Below are positions 26,390 to 35,408 of a DNA stretch of 39,593 bases, piece by piece. Source of the stretch: Myxococcota bacterium (GTDB lineage Bacteria; Myxococcota_A; Polyangia; JAAYKL01); the NCBI GenBank assembly GCA_030065855.1, contig JASJCT010000053.1, positions 1 to 39,593 of the forward strand, read 5' to 3'. The notes under the pieces are model-generated. The model ran no database searches, was not told the origin of the DNA, and was given only the letters and a program-made list of their open reading frames with translations. Every line of letters starts with the position of its first letter. Positions within the stretch are counted from its first letter, which is position 1. The translations under genes were made by a program, and so were the position numbers.

Positions 26390-26616
26390 ATTTAATGTCC
26401 AGTTGCCGTTTAGAGATACAACGACAACCGACACCATTTGTTCAACAAATGCCTATCTATTCAGGGGAAATACAACTATTTGTTGGAATTGGACTGGGGA
26501 AGAAGTGATTTCCTCGAAGCAACTGTGGTGCGGTTTGACGTCCAAATTCACGGATTCGCACTGATGTCGAATCACTATCACCTAATGTTGGAGTCATTAC
26601 CCCGCACCAGGGAAAT
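26390..26616 (+). pseudogene. Fragment of a REP-associated tyrosine (HUH, Y1) transposase
   Basis: The plus-strand frame contains RYNDNRHHLFNKCLS and then FDVQIHGFALMSNHYHLMLES. This is the core of IS200-like RAYT proteins, with the His-x-His of NHYH as metal ligands. Upstream the frame is broken by stops, and downstream it runs into the REP-like repeat and then the end of the MMPL gene, so the catalytic Tyr helix and C-terminus are missing. RAYT proteins move or maintain REP palindromes. Its position beside a REP-like copy suggests the fragment is what remains of the mobilising enzyme. Confidence 0.65.
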
Positions 26617-26651
26617 GCGGATAAAGAATAAGGCCTGGTGGCATTATCTCC
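26617..26651 (+). repeat. REP-like 35-nt repeat, right copy
   Basis: It begins GCGGATAAAGAATAAGGCC and matches 20667-20701 at about 28 of 35 positions. It follows the RAYT fragment directly and overlaps the last codons and stop of the MMPL gene on the other strand. Confidence 0.6.
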
Positions 26652-29502
26652 TTACCGCTTCGCGCGAGTATCTAGGGTTAATTCCAGGCTTTATCCCTTC
26701 GGCTCTGAGTGCGGGTAGGAGGACAAAGGTACTCAAAGCACTGAGCAACATGGTTATTGCCACGAGCAGGCCAAACCTTTGCATTGGCACCATGTCCGAT
26801 AGGGTCATGACCGCAAAACCTGCTGCCACCTGCACGGCATTCGAAGCCACCGAGGGACCGACATCGGCTGTGGTTTGGGCCAAGCTCATGCCCCTTCGCC
26901 GACGGCGCCAGAGGAAGTGGATGGAATAGTCAACCCCCACACCTAAACCGATGGCCGCTATCATGCTGGTGGTCATGTCGAGCGGTATGGACGCTGCACC
27001 CATTACACCGACCGCTATCGAAAGCACAAACAAGGGCGGTATCAAGGCCTTGAGCCCTGCGAGCGCAGATTTGAACGTCATCGCCAACACGCAGAGCAGC
27101 ATTACAAACGCCACTGCCAGGGATCGGAGCTGGTTGCGGATCGTACTGTTGCAAAACGCCACGTTGACCACGGGTTGCCCAGTGACCGCAGCCATTACCG
27201 GACTGGCCCGATCAGTGTGATCTGGGAAGCCAAATACGGGCGTCCCCAAATCAGTCATGGCCCAGGCGACCCGATCTTTGAGCACATCAGGCGCGGTTTT
27301 GATACCAATTGACGCCAGCACAGAAGCAACCTCGCGTTGGGCGCGAACAGCACTGCCGATGGCGTTTAATCGGGCTGTAATGGCGTCCACTGCAATGGCT
27401 AACCCTTCGGGATCCCGAGCAGCCGTGCACGGCAAGCCAGCAGTCAAAACTGCCCGCACGTCACTGGATTGGAGCATTTGGCCGGCAATGGGCGCCAACG
27501 CAGCCACTGCCAGCTCGGCTCGCCTATCCCACTCTGCGAGCACCGGTCCTTCTGTCTGGTCCAGTGCTTCAAAAGGCGCGGCTTCGCCGACAATAAACTC
27601 GTCGACCATTTCTTTTATCGCCCGTGTAAGATCCGAGCCAGGCAAAAGGGGGGTGCGCCAATCGATTGTCAACAAGGTAGCTGCTATAGCGGACTTGGTG
27701 GCATAGCGGGTCTCGACTTGAGGGGCAAGGATGTTGACCAACCGGACGATACGCTTTGACACCTCGTTGATCCGCTTTCGCTCAAACAGCGTTTGTTCGT
27801 CAGGCGCCAGGGTATGGATCGCAATGTCGCGAATACCGGTTGGGATTTCCCTTTCAACAAATTCATGAAGGGTCTTTACCACTTGGTGCACGCGCTCCGG
27901 CCCAATGTCCTTTAAGCGAATTTGAACCAGGCCAGCATCCTTGTTAGGGGACACAATCTGGTCGATAGCTGCCGTGCCGTCCAAAAATGGATACAGGGAT
28001 GTCACCCGTTCGCGACTCTCGGGCAGGTCAGCCCGCCCGCCCATGGCCTCGGACATCATCACGAGCGGGTCGATGATCGAGCTCACCTGGACCACCTCTG
28101 GCATGCCGCGGGCAACTTCGACCACCTTTCTTAGCTCGGCCAGTACAAACGGCGACCGTAGGTCTCCCTCAAAGTAGATTTGCAGATAAACCGACCCGCC
28201 AAAGTGTCTTGTCAGGAACGCGTTCGCCCGATCAGGTTCGGATTCTTTGTGAAAAAACGTCTTTAAGGTTGTATCTGGGGCAATCCGCGCCACACCGACC
28301 AGGCCCACACAGGCGACAAGCACAGCACCTATCAGCACGATGCGACGATGCCCGGACGCCCATTTTGCAACACAGCCAAGAGAAAGCGGCAGGCGCTTCC
28401 TATCCACACGGGGGGGAACGCGGTCAAAGAAACAGAGCACCGACGGTATGACGACCAAGGCCTGAACGCCGGCAAACGCCACCCCCAGCGCTGCAAAGGC
28501 CCCGAATTCCCGAAGCGGGGCCACGTCCATTGCCAGAAACGACAAAAACCCAACACACGTGGTGACCGTAGATGCCAATACGGGCGAGCCAACGCGCTTG
28601 AGTGCCTGAATAACCCGGCTGCGAACGCTCGTTGCATCGCTGCTAAAATAGGCCACCAGAATATGAATCCCATAGGCCCCACCAATGGCGACGAGCACGG
28701 TGGGCAAGGCAGATCCCACGACCGTAACCCCCTTGCTCCGAAGTGCGAGCGCCCCCATGAGCCAGGTCACTGAAATGCCCACCGCGCCCAGGCTTAAAAG
28801 CACGCCCATCGGCCTTCTAAAGATAAAAAAGGTCACCACCATGACCACCAGGGCCACCACAGGTGTTAAACGGACCAGGTCCTCTTTTGTGCCGCCGGCA
28901 ATGTGCAGGCGAATGAACGGCGCGCCACCATAGTAAATATTGCTGTCAGGCCACAGGGCCGCGGCGACCTCCTTTATGTCTGCCGCGATGTGGATGGGCG
29001 GGCGGTTGCCACCTAAAAAACAAAGTATCATGGCAGCCCGACCGTCATTGGAGATCAGGTTTCCCACTGCTGTCTCATTGGCCAGCACCCGGGCCTTGAG
29101 TGCTTCGAGTTCGTTCTCACTTGCGGGGATCTGATCGACCAGGGGCGCAATCACCAATCCAAACGGGCTCGGCCTCGGATCTGGTGCTTCAGTAAACGAT
29201 AGGACATCGAACACACCGTCGATCTCCCCCAATTGACGCGTGAGCTGCCGGATGTGGCGCAATCTCTCGGCCGTAAAGAGGGTCTCGGTCTCCAGGCCGA
29301 CAATGGCCACATCGAGCCCGCCAAAACGGTCATTGACGCGTCTGAATAGCTGGACCTTGGGGTCATTATCCGGCAGAAACTGCATGACATCGTCGTCTGC
29401 GTAAAGGCGGGGAAGGGCCGTGCCCAGGGCAATGGTCACTGCAATGGCAATAATAAAAATAGGGATGTGACAGCGAATCAACCAGCGGGCGTATTTTTCC
29501 AT
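26644..29502 (-). CDS. MMPL/RND-superfamily exporter
   Basis: The start at 29502 follows the stop of the upstream hydrolase gene by one nt (TGA G ATG); a 22-codon extension is open but overlaps that gene. The protein is 952 residues, with the two-fold MMPL layout: a first membrane helix (IPIFIIAIAVTIALG), a large extracytoplasmic loop, and five helices including a sterol-sensing-like block (LVRLTPVVALVVMVVTFFIF). A second large loop and another five helices follow (ALAGLKALIPPLFVLSIAVGV, GVGVDYSIHFLWR). GVDYSIH carries the Asp usual in proton-coupled members. Related proteins export lipids, hopanoids or other hydrophobic compounds; substrate unknown. It is the last gene of a compact operon with the hydrolase and the POT transporter. 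Confidence 0.85.
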   Translation of the reverse strand: MEKYARWLIRCHIPIFIIAIAVTIALGTALPRLYADDDVMQFLPDNDPKVQLFRRVNDRFGGLDVAIVGLETETLFTAERLRHIRQLTRQLGEIDGVFDVLSFTEAPDPRPSPFGLVIAPLVDQIPASENELEALKARVLANETAVGNLISNDGRAAMILCFLGGNRPPIHIAADIKEVAAALWPDSNIYYGGAPFIRLHIAGGTKEDLVRLTPVVALVVMVVTFFIFRRPMGVLLSLGAVGISVTWLMGALALRSKGVTVVGSALPTVLVAIGGAYGIHILVAYFSSDATSVRSRVIQALKRVGSPVLASTVTTCVGFLSFLAMDVAPLREFGAFAALGVAFAGVQALVVIPSVLCFFDRVPPRVDRKRLPLSLGCVAKWASGHRRIVLIGAVLVACVGLVGVARIAPDTTLKTFFHKESEPDRANAFLTRHFGGSVYLQIYFEGDLRSPFVLAELRKVVEVARGMPEVVQVSSIIDPLVMMSEAMGGRADLPESRERVTSLYPFLDGTAAIDQIVSPNKDAGLVQIRLKDIGPERVHQVVKTLHEFVEREIPTGIRDIAIHTLAPDEQTLFERKRINEVSKRIVRLVNILAPQVETRYATKSAIAATLLTIDWRTPLLPGSDLTRAIKEMVDEFIVGEAAPFEALDQTEGPVLAEWDRRAELAVAALAPIAGQMLQSSDVRAVLTAGLPCTAARDPEGLAIAVDAITARLNAIGSAVRAQREVASVLASIGIKTAPDVLKDRVAWAMTDLGTPVFGFPDHTDRASPVMAAVTGQPVVNVAFCNSTIRNQLRSLAVAFVMLLCVLAMTFKSALAGLKALIPPLFVLSIAVGVMGAASIPLDMTTSMIAAIGLGVGVDYSIHFLWRRRRRGMSLAQTTADVGPSVASNAVQVAAGFAVMTLSDMVPMQRFGLLVAITMLLSALSTFVLLPALRAEGIKPGINPRYSREAVRR

Positions 29503-29503
29503 C

Positions 29504-30091
29504 TCATCGCCCTGTTGCAGCGGTCTGAATATCGCTCGCCAGTGGGTCCTGCCCGCTGGCAACAGCACCGATCACGGACAGGATAAGGGCCTTGCTTTGG
29601 GCCAGCCGGTGGTCGTCGTGTATCAGTACCAGCCGACTGGACCGGGAGCGAACAGCCAGTGCAATGACATCATCTGCGCAAACCACATCGTCTTCAATGC
29701 CGTGAATAAGGGTCGCTGCTATCGTTTCAGGTATTGATAGCTGTTCCATTCTAAGCGCTTCGGCGAGCAACCCGGGTCTCGTCTGCTCAGCTGCTTGGAA
29801 TGCCCCTTTGTTCCGCCATGCGCTTACTGCAGGCGCCAAGAGCACCAAGTGGGCAATGTGACCTGTTGGAACACGCACTGCAGCACCCAACGCGGCCAGG
29901 CCGCCCAGGCTTGATCCCACCAGAATGCAAGGCTGGTGTTGATGGGCCAGCGCCGCGAGGGTATCTGCTTGGGCTGCGAGTCCCAAGTCGCGCAAGGGTG
30001 GCGTTACAGTGCCGAACCGCTCTCTGAGATAGCTGGCTTTTGTGCCGCCCGGGCTACTATCGAGCCCATGGGCAAAGATGACCGCGTGCAT
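29504..30091 (-). CDS. YqiA/UPF0227-like alpha/beta hydrolase
   Basis: The 195-residue compact hydrolase has AHGLDSSPGGTKA near the N-terminus, the nucleophile elbow GSSLGG (Ser61), HGIEDDVV with the catalytic Asp and HDDHRL with the catalytic His. This is the layout of small YqiA-like esterases, which act on short acyl esters in the cytoplasm. The physiological substrate is unknown. It starts 8 nt after the stop of the POT transporter and its stop is one nt from the MMPL start, so translation is probably coupled. The linkage hints at processing of a compound carried by one of the two transporters, which is inference. Confidence 0.8.
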   Translation of the reverse strand: MHAVIFAHGLDSSPGGTKASYLRERFGTVTPPLRDLGLAAQADTLAALAHQHQPCILVGSSLGGLAALGAAVRVPTGHIAHLVLLAPAVSAWRNKGAFQAAEQTRPGLLAEALRMEQLSIPETIAATLIHGIEDDVVCADDVIALAVRSRSSRLVLIHDDHRLAQSKALILSVIGAVASGQDPLASDIQTAATGR

Positions 30092-30099
30092 AGGGGCTG

Positions 30100-31434
30100 C
30101 TACTCCTGTTCCTTTGCCAAATATCTAAACAGTAGTAGGGCCATTGCAGCAGCAACACCTATCCCTGCGAAGTAATACCAAATATGGTGGGCCTGTGCGT
30201 AATGGGCCGCGCGTTCTGCCTCAGAAAGACCTGCTGCAAGTGTACTTGGATCCGGGCAATAGGTGTCCAATAGAAATCCAGACATAACAAAGCCGATCAC
30301 GGCTGAGAAAAAGGAGTGTAGGTGACCGAACCCCAGGTAAAGCCCCTCCTCACCCTTTGGGGCATATCGCGAGAAATACTCAAGAAATCGGGGGGATATG
30401 AAACACTCGGCAAGCCCCTGGAGGGCAATGCCCACCACCATCATCACGGTCAGTGGATGGAGTGCAAACATCCCTAAAATAGACACTGCATCGCCGGTCA
30501 CTGCCTCAAGAGATTGGCTATAGGCCATGGCAAGGGCAGAGAACGGCATGATCATCATCCCAATGAACATGGACGTCACTGCCTTGCGCTTTCGCAACAG
30601 TTGCGTGAGCGGGACCACACATATGACCACGACCAGTGGGTTGACATTGGCCAGCCATTCGGGTCGCGCAGCATTGCCGAGCAGGCGTATGACGTACTTG
30701 GGCATCGTAGCGTAGAGCTGGGCTTGGATAATCCAGAACCCCGCGATAATCAGTGTCAACGCAACCAGCCGTGGATAGGTAAATATGCGGACAAGGGCCC
30801 GCCCCACATCCCGGGCTGACTTTCCCTCGTGATCGCCCCCCTCTGGGTCGCCAAAGAGGAAAACAGCCGTGAGCAATGCCAAAAAGGCCATGCCAGCCGA
30901 GAAGAAATTGACATAGCTAAGCCCAATACCGAGCCGTATCTCCGGCACCACGGTCTTGCCAAAAAACGACCCAATGTTAACGACCCAATAAAACAAGGAA
31001 TAGCCCCTGGCCCGATTGGCTTCGGTCGTGGTTTTGGCAACCGTTCCGGTGATCAGCGGTTTGATAAAGGCACCGCCAACCATGACCACGGCTAAGAACG
31101 CGATAACCACTGGCTTTGTCCTGAACACGCCGAGGAAAAAATACCCGACCGTGAGCAGGCCAAAGGCCAGCATCAGCCCTTTTTTAAACCCGATCTTATC
31201 GGCAATCGCCCCCAAAAACGGTGGCAGCAGATACAACCCACCGTAAAAAAGCCCTGCCACCACCCCGGTTTCTTTATCGGTAAATCCAACAATGTCGGTC
31301 AGATAGAGCGTGAGAACAATGAAAAATCCATAATATGCCCCGCGCTCCATCAGCTCCATGGCGTTTGCAAGCCAGAAATACTTTGGAAATCGCCAAGAAG
31401 TGGCTTTTGAACTTAAATCGTTACTCGTCTCCAT
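30100..31434 (-). CDS. POT/PTR2-like major facilitator transporter
   Basis: The 444-residue membrane protein has twelve or more predicted helices and the proton-dependent oligopeptide transporter signature in helix 1, ELMERGAYYG (the ExxER motif, Glu27, Glu30, Arg31). GAFIKPLITGTVAKTT and RARGYSLFYWVVNIGSFFG resemble the PTR signature region. POT members take up di- and tripeptides or other substrates with protons; here the specificity is unproven. GAGG lies 7 nt before the ATG. It is the first gene of the three-gene operon, and its promoter should lie in 31435-31678. Confidence 0.82.
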   Translation of the reverse strand: METSNDLSSKATSWRFPKYFWLANAMELMERGAYYGFFIVLTLYLTDIVGFTDKETGVVAGLFYGGLYLLPPFLGAIADKIGFKKGLMLAFGLLTVGYFFLGVFRTKPVVIAFLAVVMVGGAFIKPLITGTVAKTTTEANRARGYSLFYWVVNIGSFFGKTVVPEIRLGIGLSYVNFFSAGMAFLALLTAVFLFGDPEGGDHEGKSARDVGRALVRIFTYPRLVALTLIIAGFWIIQAQLYATMPKYVIRLLGNAARPEWLANVNPLVVVICVVPLTQLLRKRKAVTSMFIGMMIMPFSALAMAYSQSLEAVTGDAVSILGMFALHPLTVMMVVGIALQGLAECFISPRFLEYFSRYAPKGEEGLYLGFGHLHSFFSAVIGFVMSGFLLDTYCPDPSTLAAGLSEAERAAHYAQAHHIWYYFAGIGVAAAMALLLFRYLAKEQE

Positions 31435-31620
31435 TTGGGTCCTCGCTTGCCGGCTTTATATCAAAGCCCACTATGCAGGTAAAAATCGATTTATGGAACC
31501 TAGCAGAAGATAGAACACCTGATCGGCCATTTATTTGAATCCGAAAGCGCGCCTTGTGCCATCCATTTCAGGGCAGCTATTTTGGGATGGATAAAAATTT
31601 ATCTTCAAACAGGGTTGGCG

Positions 31621-31626
31621 TATAAT
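31621..31626 (+). promoter_or_regulatory. Candidate -10 element for the Thr-Asp lipoprotein gene
   Basis: A perfect TATAAT lies 53 nt before the ATG at 31679. The -35 region (TTTATC around 31598) is only a partial match, so this is tentative. Confidence 0.3.
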
Positions 31627-31678
31627 TCAATTAAGGTGGCAAATAATAAGCTGCAAGAAAAGATGTATAATTTAGAAG

Positions 31679-32515
31679 ATGGATAAAAAACAGAAAGCAA
31701 AAATAGTAACCATGCTATTCAAATGTAAAGTACGCGATCTAATATTAGCAGTGGGTGTCTTGATAGTGCTTGCCGTTCAGTGTGCACGGGTTGACCCAAC
31801 GAATGGTGGCGGGGATATGCCTAGCGATGCTGACAGTGACAGCGCATCAACCTCAGATTCGGATTCAGATGCGGATTCAGATGCGGACACTGACGCAGAT
31901 ACGGACACTGACACGGACACGGACACTGACACAGACACCGATACGGACACTGACACAGACGCGGACACAGATACAGACACGGACACAGACACGGACACGG
32001 ACACCGACACGGACACAGACACAGACACAGACACGGACACAGATACAGACACCGACACTGATACGGACACAGACACAGATACCGACACGGATACTGACAC
32101 CGATACGGACACTGATACCGATACGGACACTGATACCGATACGGACACTGATACCGATACGGACACTGATACGGATACGGACACTGATACGGATACGGAC
32201 ACGGACACAGATACGGGCACGGACACATGCGAGGGCGTTACAGGTGATTACTGGTGTGACGACACGTGTAACGGCTGGGATCCAGATGCGCCCGTATCTT
32301 CTTCTCCAGACTGCAAAGACATATCCTACGAGGGGTGCTGCGCAACGAGCGACAAAGTCATCTGGTGCGATAGCGATCTTTTATATTGCCTTGATTGCTC
32401 GGGCAATAGCAACAGTCCGGTCTGCGGCTGGGATACGGACAAGGACATCTACAACTGCGAAGCGACAAGCAATCCAGACCCGAGCGGGACACACCCCATT
32501 GATTGCCCGAATTAG
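31679..32515 (+). CDS. Lipoprotein with long Thr-Asp repeat and C-terminal Cys-rich domain
   Basis: The 278-residue protein has a lipoprotein signal (lipobox LAVQC, Cys35; Met12 is an alternative start), a 134-residue tract of mainly Thr-Asp and Ser-Asp dipeptides (50-183) and a Cys-rich C-terminal domain of about 95 residues. That domain has 11 Cys, for example WCDDTCNGWD and EGCCATSD, and is not recognised. The tract carries more than 60 Asp and should be extended, strongly negative and able to bind calcium. The architecture places a small disulfide-bonded domain on a long acidic stalk at the cell surface. It is upstream of the hybrid kinase gene (120 nt gap). Function unknown. Confidence 0.8.
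   Translation: MDKKQKAKIVTMLFKCKVRDLILAVGVLIVLAVQCARVDPTNGGGDMPSDADSDSASTSDSDSDADSDADTDADTDTDTDTDTDTDTDTDTDTDADTDTDTDTDTDTDTDTDTDTDTDTDTDTDTDTDTDTDTDTDTDTDTDTDTDTDTDTDTDTDTDTDTDTDTDTDTDTDTDTDTDTGTDTCEGVTGDYWCDDTCNGWDPDAPVSSSPDCKDISYEGCCATSDKVIWCDSDLLYCLDCSGNSNSPVCGWDTDKDIYNCEATSNPDPSGTHPIDCPN
31826..32227 (+). repeat. Hexanucleotide-type Thr-Asp coding repeat, about 400 bp
   Basis: The unit is GACAC followed by a variable base (T, G or A, codons GAC/GAT and ACN), repeated more than 60 times with few changes. Length change by 6 nt leaves the frame intact. Opposite-strand and shifted-frame open frames here are artefacts. Confidence 0.9.
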
Positions 32516-32635
32516 TTATTGTCGCTGTCTTATAGGGTGTACTCAGTGCAAATGGGAAAAGTGCAGCAAATCTCCGGGACAAATTGTTTTTTGGCTACAT
32601 AATTCATATCGGAAAGAAATAGGGCTTTTGGTAAA

Positions 32636-34747
32636 ATGAAAAAAATCGAATCCATACGTACTACCTCATCATCAGACTACCAACCGCATCATCATCAAAT
32701 GGTCCTCACCCGTCTCATCGAGGTGGTAAACAAGCTGATTTCCAATGCAGGCGACGCGCCTTCCTTTATAAAGCAGCTGTGCGATGAATTGGTGGATGAG
32801 GCCGGTGCATTGGGCGCATGGGCGATTTTATGCGATGAAACACTGGAAGTATGCGCAGATGTGGCATCTGGCATGGGCCTCGACGATCCAGATGCAACCG
32901 GCCCAGAGGGTCCACCCCATTGTCTCAGAACGTTGCTTGAGGACGAAGGCGCGCCGAATTGCGAATGCACAGATCCGACGAACCCGATCTGCCACCGCGC
33001 CGCGACCTGCAATAAAATGAACATCTACTGCGGTCGCCTGGGCCTGGGCGATAAATTATTCGGCGCCCTTGCTTTGGCCCTGCCTTCAGAAGAAATCGCG
33101 TCGAGCGAATGGTTTACGGCTGTCTCCTGTCAGGCCTCGGTAGCGCTTCACGCCCTCACTGCGCACCAGACCAGGATCGCGGCTGAACAGGAGCGCCATG
33201 ACAGCGAGCAACGCCTAGAGCTGGCCCTCAAAGGCGCAAATCTCGGGTTATGGGATTGGCAACTCGAGACCGGGGAAGTGGTGTTTGACGGGTATTGGTC
33301 CAGCCTGATTGGATTTGATCGATCAAGAGCCAGTGATGAAAGAGAAATCCACTCCTGGGAAACGCTTATCCACAGCGATGACGCTGTCAATGTTTCCGAA
33401 GTATTCAGTGCCCACTTGGCTGGAAGAACACCGTTCTTCGAGAGCGAACACCGCCTGCGCCTAAAGTCAGGCCAATGGATTTGGGTCATGGATCGGGGAT
33501 GCATTATCGAGCGATCACCCGACGGCACCCCGTTGCGAGCGGCCGGCACCATATTGGACATCACCGCTCGAAAGAAATCCGATGAGGAACGGGAGAAACT
33601 GGCCGATCAATTGCGCCAGATTCAAAAGATCGAATCCATCGGCCGCCTGGCTGGGGGTATTGCCCATGACCTCAATAATCTCTTGTCTCCCATCATCGGA
33701 TACTCTGAAATGGCCCTGATCGATCTCCAGCCAGAGGATACGCTTTACGAGGAGCTCTCCCAAATCCGCTTTGCAGCAGAACGGGCAAAGGATCTGACCC
33801 ACCAGCTGCTGGCGTTCAGCCGCAAACAGGTCCTTAAAATGCAGGCCCTCAACATCAACGACATTGTCAACGAATCCAAAATAATGCTGCGGCGGCTGAT
33901 TCGAGAGGATATTGAAATCTCCTATCGCCTGGCACCTGATCTGGGCACGACAAAGGCTGACTCGTCCCAAATACAACAAATCCTGATGAATTTGGCGCTA
34001 AATGCGGCTGATTCAATGCCCAATGGCGGTAAAATGGCCGTTGAGACGCGAGATGTCGAACTGGACCAAGCGTACATCGCCTGCCGCCCCATTGCAAAGA
34101 TGGGCAAGTACGTCGTGCTGCTGGTGAGCGATACGGGCGTGGGCATGGATAGCGAGACCCTGGGCGTGATATTCGAGCCATTTTTTACAACAAAAGAAAA
34201 AGGGCAAGGCACAGGACTCGGGCTATCCACTGTCTACGGCATTGTCAAACAGCACGGCGGCTATGTCTGGGCCTACAGCGAGCCAGGCTACGGCACGACG
34301 TTTAAGATCTATTTGCCGCGCATCGATGCTGCTGCCCAAACCAACGGCCTCTTTTCAAGGGAGCCGGAAACCGCCTACGGCACAGAGACGGTGTTGGTGG
34401 TCGAAGACGAGGAAGCCGTGCGCCGATTGATATGTAAGATACTGGACAAACAGGGATATCAGGTCATCGAGGCAGATACCACTGATGATGCCGTGGTACT
34501 CGCCGCGCACCATCCTTCCAGAATTCACCTCTTGCTGACAGACATTGTCATGCCGGGCATGAACGGCAAGGAACTCTACGAAAGAGTCGCCACCCTGCGC
34601 CCGGACATTAAAGTGCTTTACATGTCGGGATACACGGATGATGTGATCGCGCACCACGGTATTTTGGACGATGGGGTCAGGTTCGTGCAAAAGCCGTTTT
34701 CAGTCGAGGGGCTTACCAAAAAGGTCAGGAATGCACTGGATGAGTGA
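32636..34747 (+). CDS. Hybrid histidine kinase (GAF-like, PAS, HisKA, HATPase, receiver)
   Basis: The 703-residue soluble kinase has an N-terminal GAF-like sensor (about 25-180) with an unusual Cys cluster (Cys96, 109, 111, 119, 125, 132) and a PAS domain (about 195-315, LGLWDWQLETGEVVFDGYW). Next come the dimerisation/phosphoacceptor domain GGIAHDLNN with His344 and an ATP-binding domain (NLALNAADSMPNGG, SDTGVGM, GTGLGLSTVYGIVKQHGG). The C-terminal receiver has Asp636 in LLLTDIVMP. There is no membrane segment, so the signal is cytoplasmic. The Cys cluster suggests metal or redox sensing, which is inference. The single-domain response regulator downstream is a likely phosphorelay partner. 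Confidence 0.9.
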   Translation: MKKIESIRTTSSSDYQPHHHQMVLTRLIEVVNKLISNAGDAPSFIKQLCDELVDEAGALGAWAILCDETLEVCADVASGMGLDDPDATGPEGPPHCLRTLLEDEGAPNCECTDPTNPICHRAATCNKMNIYCGRLGLGDKLFGALALALPSEEIASSEWFTAVSCQASVALHALTAHQTRIAAEQERHDSEQRLELALKGANLGLWDWQLETGEVVFDGYWSSLIGFDRSRASDEREIHSWETLIHSDDAVNVSEVFSAHLAGRTPFFESEHRLRLKSGQWIWVMDRGCIIERSPDGTPLRAAGTILDITARKKSDEEREKLADQLRQIQKIESIGRLAGGIAHDLNNLLSPIIGYSEMALIDLQPEDTLYEELSQIRFAAERAKDLTHQLLAFSRKQVLKMQALNINDIVNESKIMLRRLIREDIEISYRLAPDLGTTKADSSQIQQILMNLALNAADSMPNGGKMAVETRDVELDQAYIACRPIAKMGKYVVLLVSDTGVGMDSETLGVIFEPFFTTKEKGQGTGLGLSTVYGIVKQHGGYVWAYSEPGYGTTFKIYLPRIDAAAQTNGLFSREPETAYGTETVLVVEDEEAVRRLICKILDKQGYQVIEADTTDDAVVLAAHHPSRIHLLLTDIVMPGMNGKELYERVATLRPDIKVLYMSGYTDDVIAHHGILDDGVRFVQKPFSVEGLTKKVRNALDE

Positions 34748-34883
34748 GATTGGCCTAATATTCGGTTAAATAAAATCTACTTTAATCAAAAAATCCGAAA
34801 AACAGGGTTAAGAAAGCCGGATATCAGCCGTTACTATCGGGGTATGGATCGCATTTAAATCACCATGGCTGGAGGGGGATGTC

Positions 34884-35408
34884 GTGGTACAGGTTGGGGG
34901 TAAAATGCAACCAAACACCGCAACACACATCCATGAAACACCCGATCGCGACCAGTGCAAAGGGCCCATCAGACCCAGAGAGCTACGGGGTGGCCTCAGG
35001 TCGACGCGCCCCATTGAACCTGCATCATCCAATGCCAGCAAGGCCATCCTGTTGATTGATGACGAGGCAATGGTGGCAAAAATGAGCAAGAAAACCCTAT
35101 CCCAGCTGGGATACGATGTCACGGCGCTAACAGATGCGGCAGAGGCGATGATGCTCTTCGCATCAGATCCCAACCGATTTGACGTGGTCATCACTGACGA
35201 GAGCATGCCAGAGATATCAGGCACCATGCTCGCCAAGCGATTTCTCGAAATACGATCCGATATCCCGATAGTCCTCGCCAGCGGCTACAATGACGAAGTG
35301 GATGAAGACGCCATTAAATCCATCGGGATTCGCGCATATGCCAAGAAACCCATTAGCATTCAAGCACTGGCCGATCTCATCGAAGAAGTTGCGCAGCCCG
35401 AAGAATAG
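34884..35408 (+). CDS. Single-domain response regulator
   Basis: The start is GTG, supported by GGAGGGGG about 6 nt upstream; ATG codons nearby are out of frame. The 174-residue protein has a disordered N-terminal 50 residues and a receiver domain: AILLIDDEA (acidic pocket), Asp105 in VVITDESMPE, the conserved Ser in IVLASGYND and the Lys in AYAKKPIS. There is no output domain, so it should act by phosphotransfer or protein contact. It lies 136 bp downstream of the hybrid kinase gene, its probable partner. Its 3' end overlaps the convergent NRDE gene by 49 bp. Confidence 0.85.
   Translation: MVQVGGKMQPNTATHIHETPDRDQCKGPIRPRELRGGLRSTRPIEPASSNASKAILLIDDEAMVAKMSKKTLSQLGYDVTALTDAAEAMMLFASDPNRFDVVITDESMPEISGTMLAKRFLEIRSDIPIVLASGYNDEVDEDAIKSIGIRAYAKKPISIQALADLIEEVAQPEE

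Noticed and set aside
26438..26929. A 163-codon plus-strand frame taken as one gene
   Set aside because: Only its first part resembles a RAYT protein; the rest is antisense to the MMPL gene.
31777..32228. Long antisense open frames encoding Ser-Val or Cys-Pro repeats
   Set aside because: They mirror the Thr-Asp hexanucleotide tract; any frame of such a repeat stays open. No signal or ribosome binding site supports them.
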